DNA from: Chryseolinea soli
Lineage (GTDB): Bacteria; Bacteroidota; Bacteroidia; Cytophagales; Cyclobacteriaceae
Assembly: GCF_003589925.1 (NCBI RefSeq)
Contig: NZ_CP032382.1
Span: 7,006,001 to 7,070,000, forward strand
Direction: 5' to 3'
DNA length: 64,000 nt
Part shown: one piece after another, positions 1 to 7,421 of the stretch
How positions within the stretch are numbered: position 1 is the stretch's first letter
How the letters are laid out: each line of letters opens with the position of its first letter
Notes under the pieces: model-generated
What the model was told of the DNA's origin: nothing
The model's database searches: none
What the model saw: only the letters and a program-made list of their open reading frames with translations
Made by a program: the position numbers and the translations under genes

Positions 1-2887
1 CATCGGTCACTTCCGTTACGCCATTGATGGTAAGCGGCGCTTCGCCATCCCTGCCCTGCAGGGTTTGTTTGTGGAAGCCGGCTTCGGTCATCCGCACGTT
101 GGTACCGGAGTAGATCTTGCCACCCGACTTGAAGTCGATGAGGAACGCCAGGTTGAATTGCTTATAGGTAAACGAGTTGTTCAACCCACCCGTGAAATCC
201 GGAACCCCTTTGCCGAGAACATAGTAGTTATTATCGGTAAGCGGCGCGCCGTCTTTGTCATAGATCAACTGGCCATCGGGCGATACCTTTTGTTTGACGC
301 CGGTCAATGTGCCAAAGGGTTGACCCACGATCTGGCTCACAAACACGGTCCGGGTCCGGGGTTCTTCGACGTTGAGAATATTCGTTCCCGGAATGAGCGA
401 TACGATCTTGCTGTTATTCTTCGCAAAGTTCAAGGAGATATCCCATGTCACGGCACCACGCAGGGGCTGGCCGGTGATCAAGAGTTCGATGCCCTTGTTG
501 GTGAGTTCACCCAGGTTCACCGAGGTTGTTCCAAAACCCGAGGCCCGCGAGATCGGGGCATTTAGAATGTCTTCCGTAGTTTTTTGCGAATAGTAGGTGA
601 GGTCGATACCCAGTCTGCTCTCAAAGAATCGCACATCCATACCGAACTCCGTTTCAGTCGATATATAGGGCACCAGATCGGGATTAGGCAAATTTCCGTT
701 GTTGGTGGTGTTTGCCGAGGAGTAATATCCCAACGGCCTGCTGAGGTGGGTCAGGCCTGTGGTGTATTGCAAATTGGTGCTATACGGCACAACCGAAAAT
801 GCGTTACCCACGCGTCCCCACGAAGCCCTGATCTTTCCAAAACTCAGCCACTGCGGCAGTCCAGCAAAAGCATCGGAGAATACAAAGCTGGCACCGATGG
901 ACGGATAGAATTTATTGTTGTGCGGGTAATTCAACACCGAGAACCAGTCCTTGCGGGCGGTAGCCGTTAAGAACAAATAGTTCTGGAACGAAATTTCAGC
1001 CGATCCGAAGAGCGAGTTGATACCTTGTTTTCTATAATCGTAGTTAAACGTTTTTGATGCGGCGTTGCTGATGGACGCGAGGAAGGGGGTATTGAATCCG
1101 TTTCCTGCCAAATCGCTTTTTTCATATTCCGACGTCATCTTGTTGCCGCCACCAAAAGCATTGATATTGAACTTGCCAAAGGTTTTGTTGAAGCCGACGA
1201 TGTATTCCAGGTTGATCTCTCTCGCGCGCGCTTCGTATTCGGTGAGCGCACCCGGGAGTTGATAACCTGTTCCCTCCGGTGTGAGTTGTGAGCCCCGTTT
1301 TGTCGACCAGTCCATACCGCCCTTTACCTGGGCATACAGAAAATTGGTGATGTCATACCGCAACTGGCCGGAAGCAAGAATGCGGTCGCGCGTATCCGTG
1401 TTCTTGAATTGATAGGCTGCCCAATAGGGATTTTGTCCCCACAAGTTGGAAGAACCTTGCAACTCCTGGCCATTGCCTTTGCCATCGAGTGGCGTTGGTC
1501 CACCTGTCCAGACCGCGCCGGGTTTGTTGGGATCGCCCCGGTATTCGTCGATGTTATAATCGTTGTTGATATAGTATACGGACTGGATCGCATTGCCCGG
1601 CGAGTCGGAAACGTTCGGACGATTTTTAGCCTTCTCATTCGAGTACATGATCTTCGTCGTCAACGTTAGTTTCTTGCCAAACTTCGAGTTGGACGCCAGT
1701 GAGAGATTCACCCGGTCAAATCCCGAATTCGGCATAACGCTCTTGCTGTTCAGGTTCGCCATCGAGAAACGGAAATTCTGTGTCTCGCTGCCGCCCGTAA
1801 AAGCAAGGCTGTTGGTGAACGACGTTCCGGTCCGGTAGAATTTATCCCATTGGTCTCCCTGATAAGAATAGGGATGCGCCTTGCCGTCGAAGTGATAGAC
1901 CGTCGAGCCATCCATCTTGGGGCCCCATGCCTGGTCGTACCATCCGTTGTCGAAAGCGCTCTGCACATCTTCCGGGTTGCTCGCTTTGGTAGCCACGCGG
2001 TTGGCCAGTGAGCCCACACCGGTATACGCACCGGAACCATAACTGTGTTGCCAGTCGGTCAGGTTGTAGATCTTGTCAAAAACGAAGTTGGAGTTGAATT
2101 CAATACCCACGCCTTTGCGCGCGGTTCCTTTTTTAGTGGTGATGAGAATAACCCCTTGCGCGGCACGGGAGCCGTAGAGTGCAGCAGCACTGGCGCCTTT
2201 GAGGACCGTCATGGATTGAATATCATCCGGGCTGATACTGCTCGTACCGTCGCCCTGGTCACCGCCACCCCACACACCCGCCTGACCGTAGTTGGTGTTG
2301 TCCATCGGGATACCATCGATCACATACAAAGGCTGGTTCATTGCCCCCGCCTGCGTGTTCAAAGACTTCGCACCGCGGATAACGATGCGCGACGATCCGG
2401 CGGGACCGGACGCGATCTTGGTCACGTTCACACCGGCCACGCGGCCTGCCAGACCATTGGCCATGTTGACCTCACGTGCTTGTGTAAAGTTGTCGCCGCT
2501 GATCTGTGTAACCGACGATTGAAGGGCCTTGGTATTTCTTTCAATACCAAGCGCCGTCACCACCACTTCATTGAGTTGCTTCACATCGCTTGCCATTTTC
2601 ACATCGATGGCGGTTCGCGATCCGACGTCCACTTCCTGGGTGGCATAGCCAATGAAGGAAACGACCAGCGTCGCGGTGCCCTCAGGAACTCCTATCGAAT
2701 ATTTACCGTCGCTGTCGGTGGTGGTACCGTTCGACGTTCCTTTTACGATCACGTTGACACCGGGCATTCCAGTGCCGTTCTCATCCGTGATTAAACCGGT
2801 CACAGTTCGGTTCTGCGCCAGTGCCATGGAGGTGAACAGTAGTAGCATGGCCAATGGCAGTCCCATGCACCTGTAGAGTTTTTTCAT
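1..2887 (-). CDS. SusC/RagA-family TonB-linked outer membrane protein, C-terminus cut by window edge
   Basis: Outer-membrane beta-barrel transporter that imports oligosaccharides or similar ligands using TonB energy. Translation from the ATG at 2887 gives MKKLYRCMGLPLAML, a signal peptide ending near MALAQ, then a carboxypeptidase-regulatory-like domain (GMPGVNVIVKGTSNGTTTD), the family hinge LNEVVVTALGIERN, and a plug domain with YVIDGIPMD and ALYGSRAAQGVILITTKKG. The frame stays open to base 2, so about 960 residues are visible and only the last barrel strands are missing. The ALGIERN form of the hinge marks the subgroup seen in paralogues without an STN domain. A susD-like gene would be expected just beyond the window. 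Substrate cannot be told from sequence. Confidence 0.95.
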   Translation of the reverse strand, partial: MKKLYRCMGLPLAMLLLFTSMALAQNRTVTGLITDENGTGMPGVNVIVKGTSNGTTTDSDGKYSIGVPEGTATLVVSFIGYATQEVDVGSRTAIDVKMASDVKQLNEVVVTALGIERNTKALQSSVTQISGDNFTQAREVNMANGLAGRVAGVNVTKIASGPAGSSRIVIRGAKSLNTQAGAMNQPLYVIDGIPMDNTNYGQAGVWGGGDQGDGTSSISPDDIQSMTVLKGASAAALYGSRAAQGVILITTKKGTARKGVGIEFNSNFVFDKIYNLTDWQHSYGSGAYTGVGSLANRVATKASNPEDVQSAFDNGWYDQAWGPKMDGSTVYHFDGKAHPYSYQGDQWDKFYRTGTSFTNSLAFTGGSETQNFRFSMANLNSKSVMPNSGFDRVNLSLASNSKFGKKLTLTTKIMYSNEKAKNRPNVSDSPGNAIQSVYYINNDYNIDEYRGDPNKPGAVWTGGPTPLDGKGNGQELQGSSNLWGQNPYWAAYQFKNTDTRDRILASGQLRYDITNFLYAQVKGGMDWSTKRGSQLTPEGTGYQLPGALTEYEARAREINLEYIVGFNKTFGKFNINAFGGGNKMTSEYEKSDLAGNGFNTPFLASISNAASKTFNYDYRKQGINSLFGSAEISFQNYLFLTATARKDWFSVLNYPHNNKFYPSIGASFVFSDAFAGLPQWLSFGKIRASWGRVGNAFSVVPYSTNLQYTTGLTHLSRPLGYYSSANTTNNGNLPNPDLVPYISTETEFGMDVRFFESRLGIDLTYYSQKTTEDILNAPISRASGFGTTSVNLGELTNKGIELLITGQPLRGAVTWDISLNFAKNNSKIVSLIPGTNILNVEEPRTRTVFVSQIVGQPFGTLTGVKQKVSPDGQLIYDKDGAPLTDNNYYVLGKGVPDFTGGLNNSFTYKQFNLAFLIDFKSGGKIYSGTNVRMTEAGFHKQTLQGRDGEAPLTINGVTEVTD

Positions 2888-2940
2888 ACGGGTTAGATTT
2901 AGGTTAGACAGTTAACTATAAGACCAAAAATGGTTTCACA

Positions 2941-3420
2941 TGAATGTCTTGAAATGAACATCCAACCCTGTCTATCCCTCGCGCGATTCATTCCAAGATG
3001 CCTTTCGGCTATTCCTAAAACAAGCTTTGAGAAATGCTAACCGGTATTCTTTCCCTTCAAAAAATGCAGCGGGCAGGCCCCGAAAACGATACTTTAAACG
3101 GTGTCATGAAATGAACAAGCAACCAAATCCATCATGGCGTGATTCATTTCACAATGCCTTTGATAATCCGTAAACAAGTCCTGAGAAATGCGAATCGGGC
3201 ATTCTTTACCCAAAAGGTGCAGCATGCAGGTCGCGAAAAGCGACACCTGATGTAAATCCTGGAATGAACATCCAACCGATCTATCCTCGCGCGATTCATT
3301 TCAAGATGCCCCTTGGCAAATCCTGAGAACAAGCCTTTGAGAATGCTAACAGATATTCCTATGCTCCACTTCTTATCATGCGCCGGGCGGGGGACCCCGA
3401 TAACGATGACTTAACTTATG
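2941..3420. repeat. Three diverged tandem repeats of about 155 bp upstream of the susC-like gene
   Basis: Three consecutive units begin near 2941, 3098 and 3251. Each opens with (G/A)GAATGAACA-like sequence, continues with GCG(C/T)GATTCATT, then AAGATGCC, a GAGAATGCTAAC-like block and a C-rich tail before GATAACGATGAC or its equivalent. The GAATGAACA landmark recurs at 2951, 3108 and 3261, giving spacings of 157 and 153 bp. Within each unit GAAATGAA and TTCATTTC can pair (3108-3115 with 3143-3150; also 3261-3268 with 3295-3302). The remaining part of the gap, 3421-3672, shows no gene or motif that I recognise. Confidence 0.8.
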
Positions 3421-3672
3421 AAAAAAGGATCAGATAAACAAACCGGAAATAGAAACGTTTGCGCGCACACCAGGGCCCAGGGCGGTTTTTTTGATGAACG
3501 GTAGCATTTGCGAAGACACACGCGCACACATCGACAATTGGTGCCGAAACCAATATTTTGCGACAGACTTTATCAGAAAAAGGAAACTCAAAAGACGGCT
3601 CTCAATATATAAAGAAGACAAAACCGGCGGTTGTCAAAGATCCGGTCCGGCGGGACTGCACATCAAAATGCC

Positions 3673-4356
3673 TCATCGTATCCACAATTCTTTACTCTCC
3701 ATTTTTTCAGGAAAGCCGGTGAAGAAAGTCTTATCGAGTTTAACAGCCCGCTTAAATTCCGGCAATTTCTTAAGCTCATAGGTTGACACTTTGTAATTAT
3801 AAGCACCATTCTTATTGAATATATCAACCCACGCATCGCCACTTCGGGTGGATGAAGAAACCACTTCAATCCCGGCCTCTTTCAGGCGCGCTTCATTCAA
3901 TTCAGCAAAACCACTCTGATCCGAGTCCGTCCGAATGACCAATTCATTTTTAGATTTTGATTTCCACTCCACGTTGCGGCCAATTCTTTGCTCCAAAACC
4001 AAATATTGACCGGAATTGACCTCTACCAAGCTCATCCATAAACCCGTTGTCTTTTCGGGTGGCAAGGGTGCCATGACTTTCAATTTTAGCGCGTTTGTTT
4101 CATAGGAAATATTTTGCACCTCAATTTTCAACGGGCCAACATCAACCCACCCCGTATCCAGGCACATTTTCTTGAGGGAGAGTTGTCCGCGAACGATACT
4201 GGATTCGGCATCACTGATCAAAACGTTCACGCTAATCTCATCGCCCACCCGGAGCAAGGGATTGATAATACTAATTTCACCGGTCTGTCCATACGCTGAA
4301 AAGGAAACGATCAGCGCCAAGGCGATCATCTTTAATGTACAATGGGTATTCATCAT
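3673..4356 (-). CDS. Secreted hypothetical protein, about 227 residues
   Basis: I do not recognise the family. The protein starts with a clear signal peptide (MMNTHCTLKMIALALIVSFSAYG, cleavage near YGQ) and is then soluble, with mixed beta-type composition and no membrane segment. The upstream in-frame ATG at 4401 would put 15 charged and hydrophobic residues in front of the signal peptide, so the ATG at 4356 is the better start. It has no close operon partner: the susC-like gene lies about 0.8 kb downstream on the same strand and the next gene upstream is divergent. Probably exported to the periplasm or cell surface; no role can be assigned. Confidence 0.8.
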   Translation of the reverse strand: MMNTHCTLKMIALALIVSFSAYGQTGEISIINPLLRVGDEISVNVLISDAESSIVRGQLSLKKMCLDTGWVDVGPLKIEVQNISYETNALKLKVMAPLPPEKTTGLWMSLVEVNSGQYLVLEQRIGRNVEWKSKSKNELVIRTDSDQSGFAELNEARLKEAGIEVVSSSTRSGDAWVDIFNKNGAYNYKVSTYELKKLPEFKRAVKLDKTFFTGFPEKMESKELWIR

Positions 4357-4808
4357 TTTTCTATCGGTTTTAAAATCTATATAAAAAATCTCCGCCAACA
4401 TCTAAACTGAGCAAAGATTTACCAAGTCAATACCTGGTAAAATTCACCTGCTTACCGCTACGATGTTAACCTATAGGTAGTCATTTTTGATTGATCAATC
4501 AAAACATACGCTAAACATTTATAAAGGGAAACACGCTGAGTGAAGTTGTTGGAGAAGAACTCCAACCACGGCGTTGTGAATTTTTTATGTGCTATTTTGG
4601 TTTATAGAAATGAATAGGCACCATCACTAAGCCTATCGCCGGCTGCAAAACGCAAGTACCTTCAAAAAGTTTTCAAGTGTAGACCAGTCCGGCAAATCTG
4701 GCGACGAACGCCGCGCCGGTGTCTCCCCCCTCCCAGATGTGATCCCCCCGAACACAACAGCCTAAATCCGCGACGTAAAGATCACGTCATGCCTGGAGAA
4801 AATTGCTT

Positions 4809-4844
4809 GCTACCGGTGATAAAATAGCGCGAAGCTACCGGTGA
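4809..4844. repeat. Pair of GCTACCGGTGA direct repeats in a gene-free stretch
   Basis: GCTACCGGTGA occurs at 4809-4819 and again at 4834-4844, 25 bp apart (start to start) and just upstream of the start codon at 4886. The 25 bp spacing is compatible with protein binding on one face of the helix or a small duplication. The rest of the 4357-4885 intergenic stretch, which contains the divergent promoters for its two neighbours, holds nothing else that I can identify. Confidence 0.45.
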
Positions 4845-4885
4845 CTTTATTGCAGCGAAATCATCCTAAGAAAAAGGAGAAATTT

Positions 4886-6259
4886 ATGAAAACCGTAAAT
4901 AGAAATTCAAAAATGCTTGTGCTGTCGTGCATGCTCATGGCGGTCACAAGTCTCTCGTTTGCGCAGGGAATGGTCGACAGTCTTTCACAAGATGAGAGCC
5001 AGATCATCTCGGCCATTGCTCCCTATTCCAGCGACATGCGTGCGGCCATCCTTGATGTGGCGCAGTATCCGCAGGTGTTGGTGAAGCTGGAAAGGGTACA
5101 GGCCCGCACCAGCCAGTCGTTCCAGGATCTCATCGCGGGCTATCCACGTGAGGAGCAGGAAAAGTTCTACCAAGTAACACGCTTCCCGGAGCTGACCAAC
5201 ACGCTGACCACCGGTAACCGAAAAAGCGTCGATGAGGTGAAGACACTCATCAAGGACTATCCGGATAACATCCAGCAACAAATTCTTTCCGTGTACCAGG
5301 ATCATTACAATGACCTGGTGAAGATCAACGACATCTATCAGTCGTCGCAAGCCACGGTCGATAAGCTTACGGCCAAGTATCCGGCCCAGGTGCAGCAAGA
5401 TTTCAAGAAGGTGATCGAAACGCCCGATGTCATGAATGTGCTGACGGACCATATCGATCTCACGGTAAGCCTGGGCGAGTCCTACAAAAACGATCCCGCT
5501 GCCGTTACACAGCAGCTGGATGATCTCAACAAGAAACTGACCGAGCAGGATGCCAAAGATCTGCAGGAGTATAAGGACGCGGTGGCCAAGGATCCGAAGC
5601 TTCAAACGGAAATGAAACAAGCGGCCGGCGAGTTTGCACAGCAATACGACCAGGATGACACCGATCCTACGTATGTCGCTAACAATTCATACGACAACTA
5701 TCCTTATCCCTATTGGTACGGCTATCCGTATTGGTACACGAGCCCGATGTGGTATCCTACTCCGTTTTATTATCAGACCGGCTTTTACTATGGTCCCGGT
5801 GGTGGTCTTGTTGTCGTTGGGTTACCGTCGAGGTTTTATGCCAACTGGTTCTTTGGCTTTGGTTACCATCATTATCCGGGGTTGTATAACCATTACAATA
5901 CCTATTACAATGTTCACCGGACCGATATCATCCGAAGAAACGTGTTTCGCGGTTTCAACAATGCGGCCTACAGTCATTTCTCCAGGACGACCCGGCCGGC
6001 GGTTACCAACGGTCGCACCCGTTCAACCACCGAGCGAGCTGTGAGCCATCAAAACACGCGTACTGTCAGTCCCGCCCGGTCTAACAGCCACGTGAGTCAA
6101 ATGAATGTGAAGCCTGGTAATTTCAATACGCGTGGATATAGTCATTTTAATGCCAGTTCATTTCATAGTTCGGGCTGGCAAGGGGTTGGTGGAGGTTTTC
6201 ATGGTGGTGGTGGAGGTGGCTTCCACGGTGGTGGAGGTGGTATGCATGGGCGGCGTTGA
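4886..6259 (+). CDS. Secreted protein with helical repeats and a Tyr/Gly-rich tail
   Basis: A 457-residue exported protein of unknown function. The start at 4886 is preceded by AAGGAG at 4874-4879, a strong Shine-Dalgarno for this genome, and gives a signal peptide ending near LSFAQG; an upstream in-frame start at 4841 would spoil this. After export the first ~240 residues look helical and contain at least three diverged repeats of the pattern L(I/T)xxYPxxxQ followed by a (F/P)-rich turn (LIAGYPREEQ, LIKDYPDNIQ, LTAKYPAQVQ). A Tyr/Trp/Pro-rich stretch follows at about 265-340, then a Ser/Arg linker and a tail of GGGFHGG-type repeats ending GGMHGRR. The N-terminal part is faintly similar in pattern to DUF3300 proteins; this is only an impression. 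Confidence 0.85.
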   Translation: MKTVNRNSKMLVLSCMLMAVTSLSFAQGMVDSLSQDESQIISAIAPYSSDMRAAILDVAQYPQVLVKLERVQARTSQSFQDLIAGYPREEQEKFYQVTRFPELTNTLTTGNRKSVDEVKTLIKDYPDNIQQQILSVYQDHYNDLVKINDIYQSSQATVDKLTAKYPAQVQQDFKKVIETPDVMNVLTDHIDLTVSLGESYKNDPAAVTQQLDDLNKKLTEQDAKDLQEYKDAVAKDPKLQTEMKQAAGEFAQQYDQDDTDPTYVANNSYDNYPYPYWYGYPYWYTSPMWYPTPFYYQTGFYYGPGGGLVVVGLPSRFYANWFFGFGYHHYPGLYNHYNTYYNVHRTDIIRRNVFRGFNNAAYSHFSRTTRPAVTNGRTRSTTERAVSHQNTRTVSPARSNSHVSQMNVKPGNFNTRGYSHFNASSFHSSGWQGVGGGFHGGGGGGFHGGGGGMHGRR

Positions 6260-6277
6260 AATGCGCGCGATGTGTTA

Positions 6278-6318
6278 CGCCCGCCCGCTGTTGTTGGTGA
6301 AACTACAGCGGGCGGGCG
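6278..6318 (+). terminator. GC-rich 14-bp hairpin after the Tyr/Gly-rich gene
   Basis: Bases 6278-6291 (CGCCCGCCCGCTGT) pair perfectly with 6305-6318, leaving a 13-nt loop. It lies 18 bp past the stop codon. There is no T-run immediately after it, so it may act as an mRNA-stabilising or weak terminator structure rather than a canonical intrinsic terminator. Confidence 0.6.
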
Positions 6319-6330
6319 CATGTCGTGCTT

Positions 6331-6378
6331 ACCCCCGCCCCGCTGAAGCGGGGCGACCCCTCGTGAGGGGTGTGCTGG
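6331..6378. repeat. GC-rich double-hairpin repeat, copy A
   Basis: Two adjacent perfect hairpins: GCCCCGC at 6337-6343 with 6348-6354, and ACCCCTC at 6356-6362 with 6365-6371, followed by GTGCTGGGG. The same arrangement, diverged, occurs at 6720-6775 on the other side of the small gene at 6448-6702. Both copies read CCGCCCCG, a short hairpin, CGACCCC, then a G-rich right side, which marks them as members of one dispersed palindromic family. Confidence 0.6.
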
Positions 6379-6447
6379 GGCAGTAAAGTTTTGACTCCGT
6401 TCCCTCCTGTAGACTCCTCTTTCTATATTGTTCTTATCTTTAAAGAT

Positions 6448-6702
6448 ATGTCACGAATCGTTATTCTCGTTTTGATCTTGCTTGTCGCCCCCGGGGCTGC
6501 CTTGGCGCACGGCTATGGCGTTGGTGAGCGAAATGCTAATACCAAAATACATGCAGGTTTTCTCGACAAGAAACGGCATCCTAAAAGGACCGTGAAACGT
6601 GCGAGACATAAATTCAAAAAAGAGGGGTATGTTTACCATGACACTTCCCCCAGGGTATTCAAACGCTTTGTATCATCCTTGGCATTTTTTGGGATCTATT
6701 AG
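6448..6702 (+). CDS. Small secreted basic protein, 84 residues
   Basis: Not recognised. It begins MSRIVILVLILLVAPGAALA, a textbook signal peptide with predicted cleavage near ALAHG, and the mature part is about 64 residues, strongly basic (DKKRHPKRTVKRARHKFKKEG), ending FVSSLAFFGIY. A longer frame starts at 6370 but would bury the signal peptide and begin inside the GC-rich hairpin repeat, so 6448 is preferred. The gene stands alone between two copies of that repeat. It could be a periplasmic or surface-associated basic peptide; the hydrophobic C-terminus might contact membrane. Confidence 0.65.
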   Translation: MSRIVILVLILLVAPGAALAHGYGVGERNANTKIHAGFLDKKRHPKRTVKRARHKFKKEGYVYHDTSPRVFKRFVSSLAFFGIY

Positions 6703-6719
6703 AATCCCGCCAGGACATG

Positions 6720-6775
6720 ATACCCCCCGCCCCGACTGCGTCGGGCGACCCCCTCGGGAGTGGTGGTGTGGGGCG
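6720..6775. repeat. GC-rich double-hairpin repeat, copy B
   Basis: Diverged copy of the element at 6331-6378: CCGCCCCGACTGCGTCGGG followed by CGACCCCCTCGGGAG and GTGTGGGGC. It lies just past the 3' end of the response-regulator gene (stop at 6789) and the small secreted gene, so it could also serve as a bidirectional transcript end. Confidence 0.55.
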
Positions 6776-6788
6776 TGAAGTAACCGGT

Positions 6789-7421
6789 CTATATTAACTT
6801 CTCCAGATTTGCTTTCGCGATCGCTTCCGATTTGCTGTTCACTTGCAACTTGGAATAGATGTTTTTGATGTGGGTTTTTGCGGTCTCCTTGCTGATGAAC
6901 AGCTCTTCGGAGATCTGCGTGTACGTCTTACCTTCGGAGATCAACTGCAGGATCTCCGTTTCGCGTTTGGTGAGTGGAGAGTTGGGATTCACGTGGAAGT
7001 TGTCTATGACCATACGGGCGATACGACTGCTCATGGGGGCTCCGCCTTTCACGATCTCGTCGAGCGCGCTCAGCAGTTCCATGTAGTTGGCGCTCTTGGT
7101 GATGTAGCCGCTGGCGCCGGCCTTGAGGGCCTCGAAGACAAGTTCACTGTCTTCATAGACCGAGACCATGATGATGTCGGTGTGGGGGCTTTTATCTTTA
7201 ATGACCTTGGTGCCATGGATACCATTCACACCGGGAAGCTCGATGTCCATGAGCACGATCTCGGGTTTGTCGCGGTTCAGGTTGGCGATGGCGTCTTCGG
7301 CCGAGCCGTAGGCGTTCACCACCATAAACTTCTGGGAGCTGTTCACGATCAGGGTGAAGCTGTTGCGGATCTCCTGGTCGTCCTCCACGATCATCACGCG
7401 TTTTTTAAAAGGCAAGCCCAT
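6789..7421 (-). CDS. LuxR/NarL-type response regulator
   Basis: Cytoplasmic transcription regulator of a two-component system, 210 residues, the normal length for NarL/FixJ proteins. The receiver domain (about 8-125) has the acidic pair D14-D15 and the phospho-acceptor D59 in LMDIELPG; the conserved Lys lies in ASGYITKSANY. The C-terminal helix-turn-helix (about 148-208) carries LTKRETEILQLISEGKT and ISKETAKTHIKNIYSKL, typical GerE/LuxR signatures. The start codon at 7421 overlaps the end of the kinase gene upstream by 17 bp, so the two are translationally coupled and must be cognate partners. Target genes are unknown; the divergent FtsX permease at 10537 is one candidate by position only. 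Confidence 0.93.
   Translation of the reverse strand: MGLPFKKRVMIVEDDQEIRNSFTLIVNSSQKFMVVNAYGSAEDAIANLNRDKPEIVLMDIELPGVNGIHGTKVIKDKSPHTDIIMVSVYEDSELVFEALKAGASGYITKSANYMELLSALDEIVKGGAPMSSRIARMVIDNFHVNPNSPLTKRETEILQLISEGKTYTQISEELFISKETAKTHIKNIYSKLQVNSKSEAIAKANLEKLI

Noticed and set aside
3144..3332. Short protein encoded in the 155-bp repeats
   Set aside because: The frame is not kept in the other units and the repeats differ by lengths that are not multiples of three.
4985..5644. 219-codon minus-strand frame opposite the secreted repeat protein
   Set aside because: The plus-strand gene has a Shine-Dalgarno, a signal peptide and internal repeats; the antisense frame has none.
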